5,196 nt of DNA. Source: Gammaproteobacteria bacterium (lineage in GTDB: Bacteria > Pseudomonadota > Gammaproteobacteria > Eutrophobiales > Eutrophobiaceae). The notes beneath the pieces were generated by a model. The model did no database searches. It was not told the DNA's origin and saw only the letters and a list, made by a program, of their open reading frames with translations. A program made the position numbers and the translations under genes. Of this stretch, positions 4,548-5,196 are shown in pieces. Every line of letters begins with the position of its first letter. Within the stretch, counting starts at the first letter, position 1. The stretch lies in assembly GCA_015661095.1 (NCBI GenBank), contig JACVQI010000197.1, positions 1-5,196 of the forward strand, written 5' to 3'.

Positions 4548-4581
4548 CACAAATCGGGAGAAACTCACCATGCAGGCACAA
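4524..4581 (+). repeat. exact 29-bp tandem duplication of the transposase ribosome binding site and start
   Basis: Copies at 4524-4552 and 4553-4581 are identical. Each carries GGGAGA followed eight bases later by ATG and CAGGCACAA. The downstream ATG (4570) opens the transposase frame. The upstream ATG (4541) is in another frame and ends after 19 codons at TAA (4598-4600), inside the transposase coding region. The transposase start is therefore preceded by a decoy start with an equally good ribosome binding site. Confidence 0.96.
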
Positions 4582-5196
4582 ACAGTGTTACATAAATTAA
4601 TGATGAATACCTGTCCGACTATGCATCAGACACGTCGCGATTCACTCGAAGCAAATATCCTTGCGGCCCTGATTGGCAGGCGACTCACTGTGACTGACCT
4701 GGGACGGTCGATCCAGAGTGAAACGAGCCATAAACATAATATTAAGCGGGCCGATCGGTTGTTATCCAATAGCCATCTTCATGCTGAACTGATGGAGATA
4801 TATCGAGGCATATGTCATCAATGCATTGGTTCCCGAATGCGACCGGTGATTTTGATTGACTGGTCGGACCTGGACGAATACAAGCAACACTTTGTGTTAC
4901 GTGCCGCCATGGCACTGGAAGGTCGTTCTATCACGCTCTATGAAGAAGTACATACGATAAGGACGAAAGAAAAACGGGAAACCCATCGACAATTTTTGCG
5001 TCAGCTCAAGGCCCTATTACCGGCTAACTGCCAGCCAATATTAGTAACGGACGCAGGATTCAGGACAACCTGGTTTCTCGAAGTCGAGGCATCGGGATGG
5101 GATTGGGTAGGACGGGTGCGTAACCGGCATTATCTGCGTTGGACCAGTGGTGGGCGCTGGTTTGATGCGAAGCAATGTTATCCATGGGCTGGTTCA
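4570..5196 (+). CDS. IS10-type (IS4 family) DDE transposase, N-terminal half
   Basis: The open frame gives 209 residues and runs off the right edge; IS10 transposase has 402, so about half is present. Features shared with the IS10 enzyme include RRDSLEANILAAL (22-34), LTVTDLGRS (39-47), KHNIKRADRLLSN (55-67), VILIDWSD (93-100), LEGRSITLYEE (116-126) and ILVTDAGFRTTWF (157-169). Two residues of the catalytic triad are visible, D97 and D161, at the same numbers as in Tn10/IS10; the glutamate lies beyond the window. The enzyme should cut and paste the element through a hairpin intermediate. GGGAGA (4557-4562), eight bases before the ATG, is the ribosome binding site. The frame is intact as far as it can be seen. 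Whether the element is complete cannot be judged. Confidence 0.92.
   Translation, partial: MQAQTVLHKLMMNTCPTMHQTRRDSLEANILAALIGRRLTVTDLGRSIQSETSHKHNIKRADRLLSNSHLHAELMEIYRGICHQCIGSRMRPVILIDWSDLDEYKQHFVLRAAMALEGRSITLYEEVHTIRTKEKRETHRQFLRQLKALLPANCQPILVTDAGFRTTWFLEVEASGWDWVGRVRNRHYLRWTSGGRWFDAKQCYPWAGS

Larger units (their letters stand above)
4400..5196 (+). mobile_element. IS10-like insertion sequence (IS4 family), left end and first half
   Basis: The element starts with CTGAGACATCCCCTC at 4400-4414, nearly the IS10 tip as I recall it (CTGAGAGATCCCCTC). It encodes an IS10-type transposase reading inward and continues beyond the right edge, so the right inverted repeat cannot be seen. The nine bases before it, ACACTGACC (4391-4399), would be the target duplication if this is the true end (IS10 makes 9-bp duplications), which needs the other end to confirm. 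The leader between tip and gene is about 140-170 bp. It holds an inverted repeat that can cover the start codon, four GATC sites, and a 29-bp tandem duplication. The insertion lies downstream of the moaE terminator and interrupts no gene seen here. Confidence 0.88.

Overview
The window looks like a chromosomal segment of a Gammaproteobacterium of roughly even base composition. MoaC, MoaD and FolP read like proteobacterial housekeeping proteins. The tRNA gene encodes its own CCA end. The right edge carries an insertion sequence whose tip and transposase closely resemble IS10 (IS4 family). I cannot name the genus from the sequence.

Layout, left to right. The first ~100 bases hold at most a gene fragment and are ambiguous. 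A tRNA-Thr(UGU) gene lies on the minus strand (102-177). An AT-rich stretch without a gene (178-514) contains a plausible sigma70 promoter with a palindromic, Fur-box-like sequence in its spacer. Three plus-strand genes then follow closely enough to be one transcription unit: a receiver-Ser/Thr kinase fusion protein (515-1780), a 72-residue stand-alone LuxR/GerE-type DNA-binding protein (1846-2064), and folP for dihydropteroate synthase (2072-2920), whose ribosome binding site overlaps the stop codon of the small regulator. folP converges on moaC (3002-3481, minus strand). The 3' ends of both genes lie in the arms of an imperfect inverted repeat built partly from AAAAGTN heptamers. moaC is divergent from moaD (3584-3817) and moaE (3818-4344). 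A hairpin terminator follows moaE, and 16 bases later the left end of the insertion sequence begins (4400) and runs off the window.

How the genes work together. MoaC makes cyclic pyranopterin monophosphate. MoaD (sulfur carrier, ending GG) and MoaE (catalytic subunit) form molybdopterin synthase for molybdenum cofactor assembly. FolP belongs to folate synthesis. The receiver-kinase and the small DNA-binding protein look like a split signalling module: receiver and kinase on one chain, output domain on another.

Most striking observations. moaE is broken by an exact 71-bp tandem duplication that shifts the frame and removes both catalytic lysines; deleting one copy on paper restores a 151-residue MoaE. 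About 320 bp further on, a second exact tandem duplication (29 bp) has doubled the ribosome binding site and start codon of the transposase. An upstream inverted repeat can pair with either copy of that start, as in the fold-back control known for IS10. The duplications may be real mutations or assembly artefacts, and reads across them would decide.
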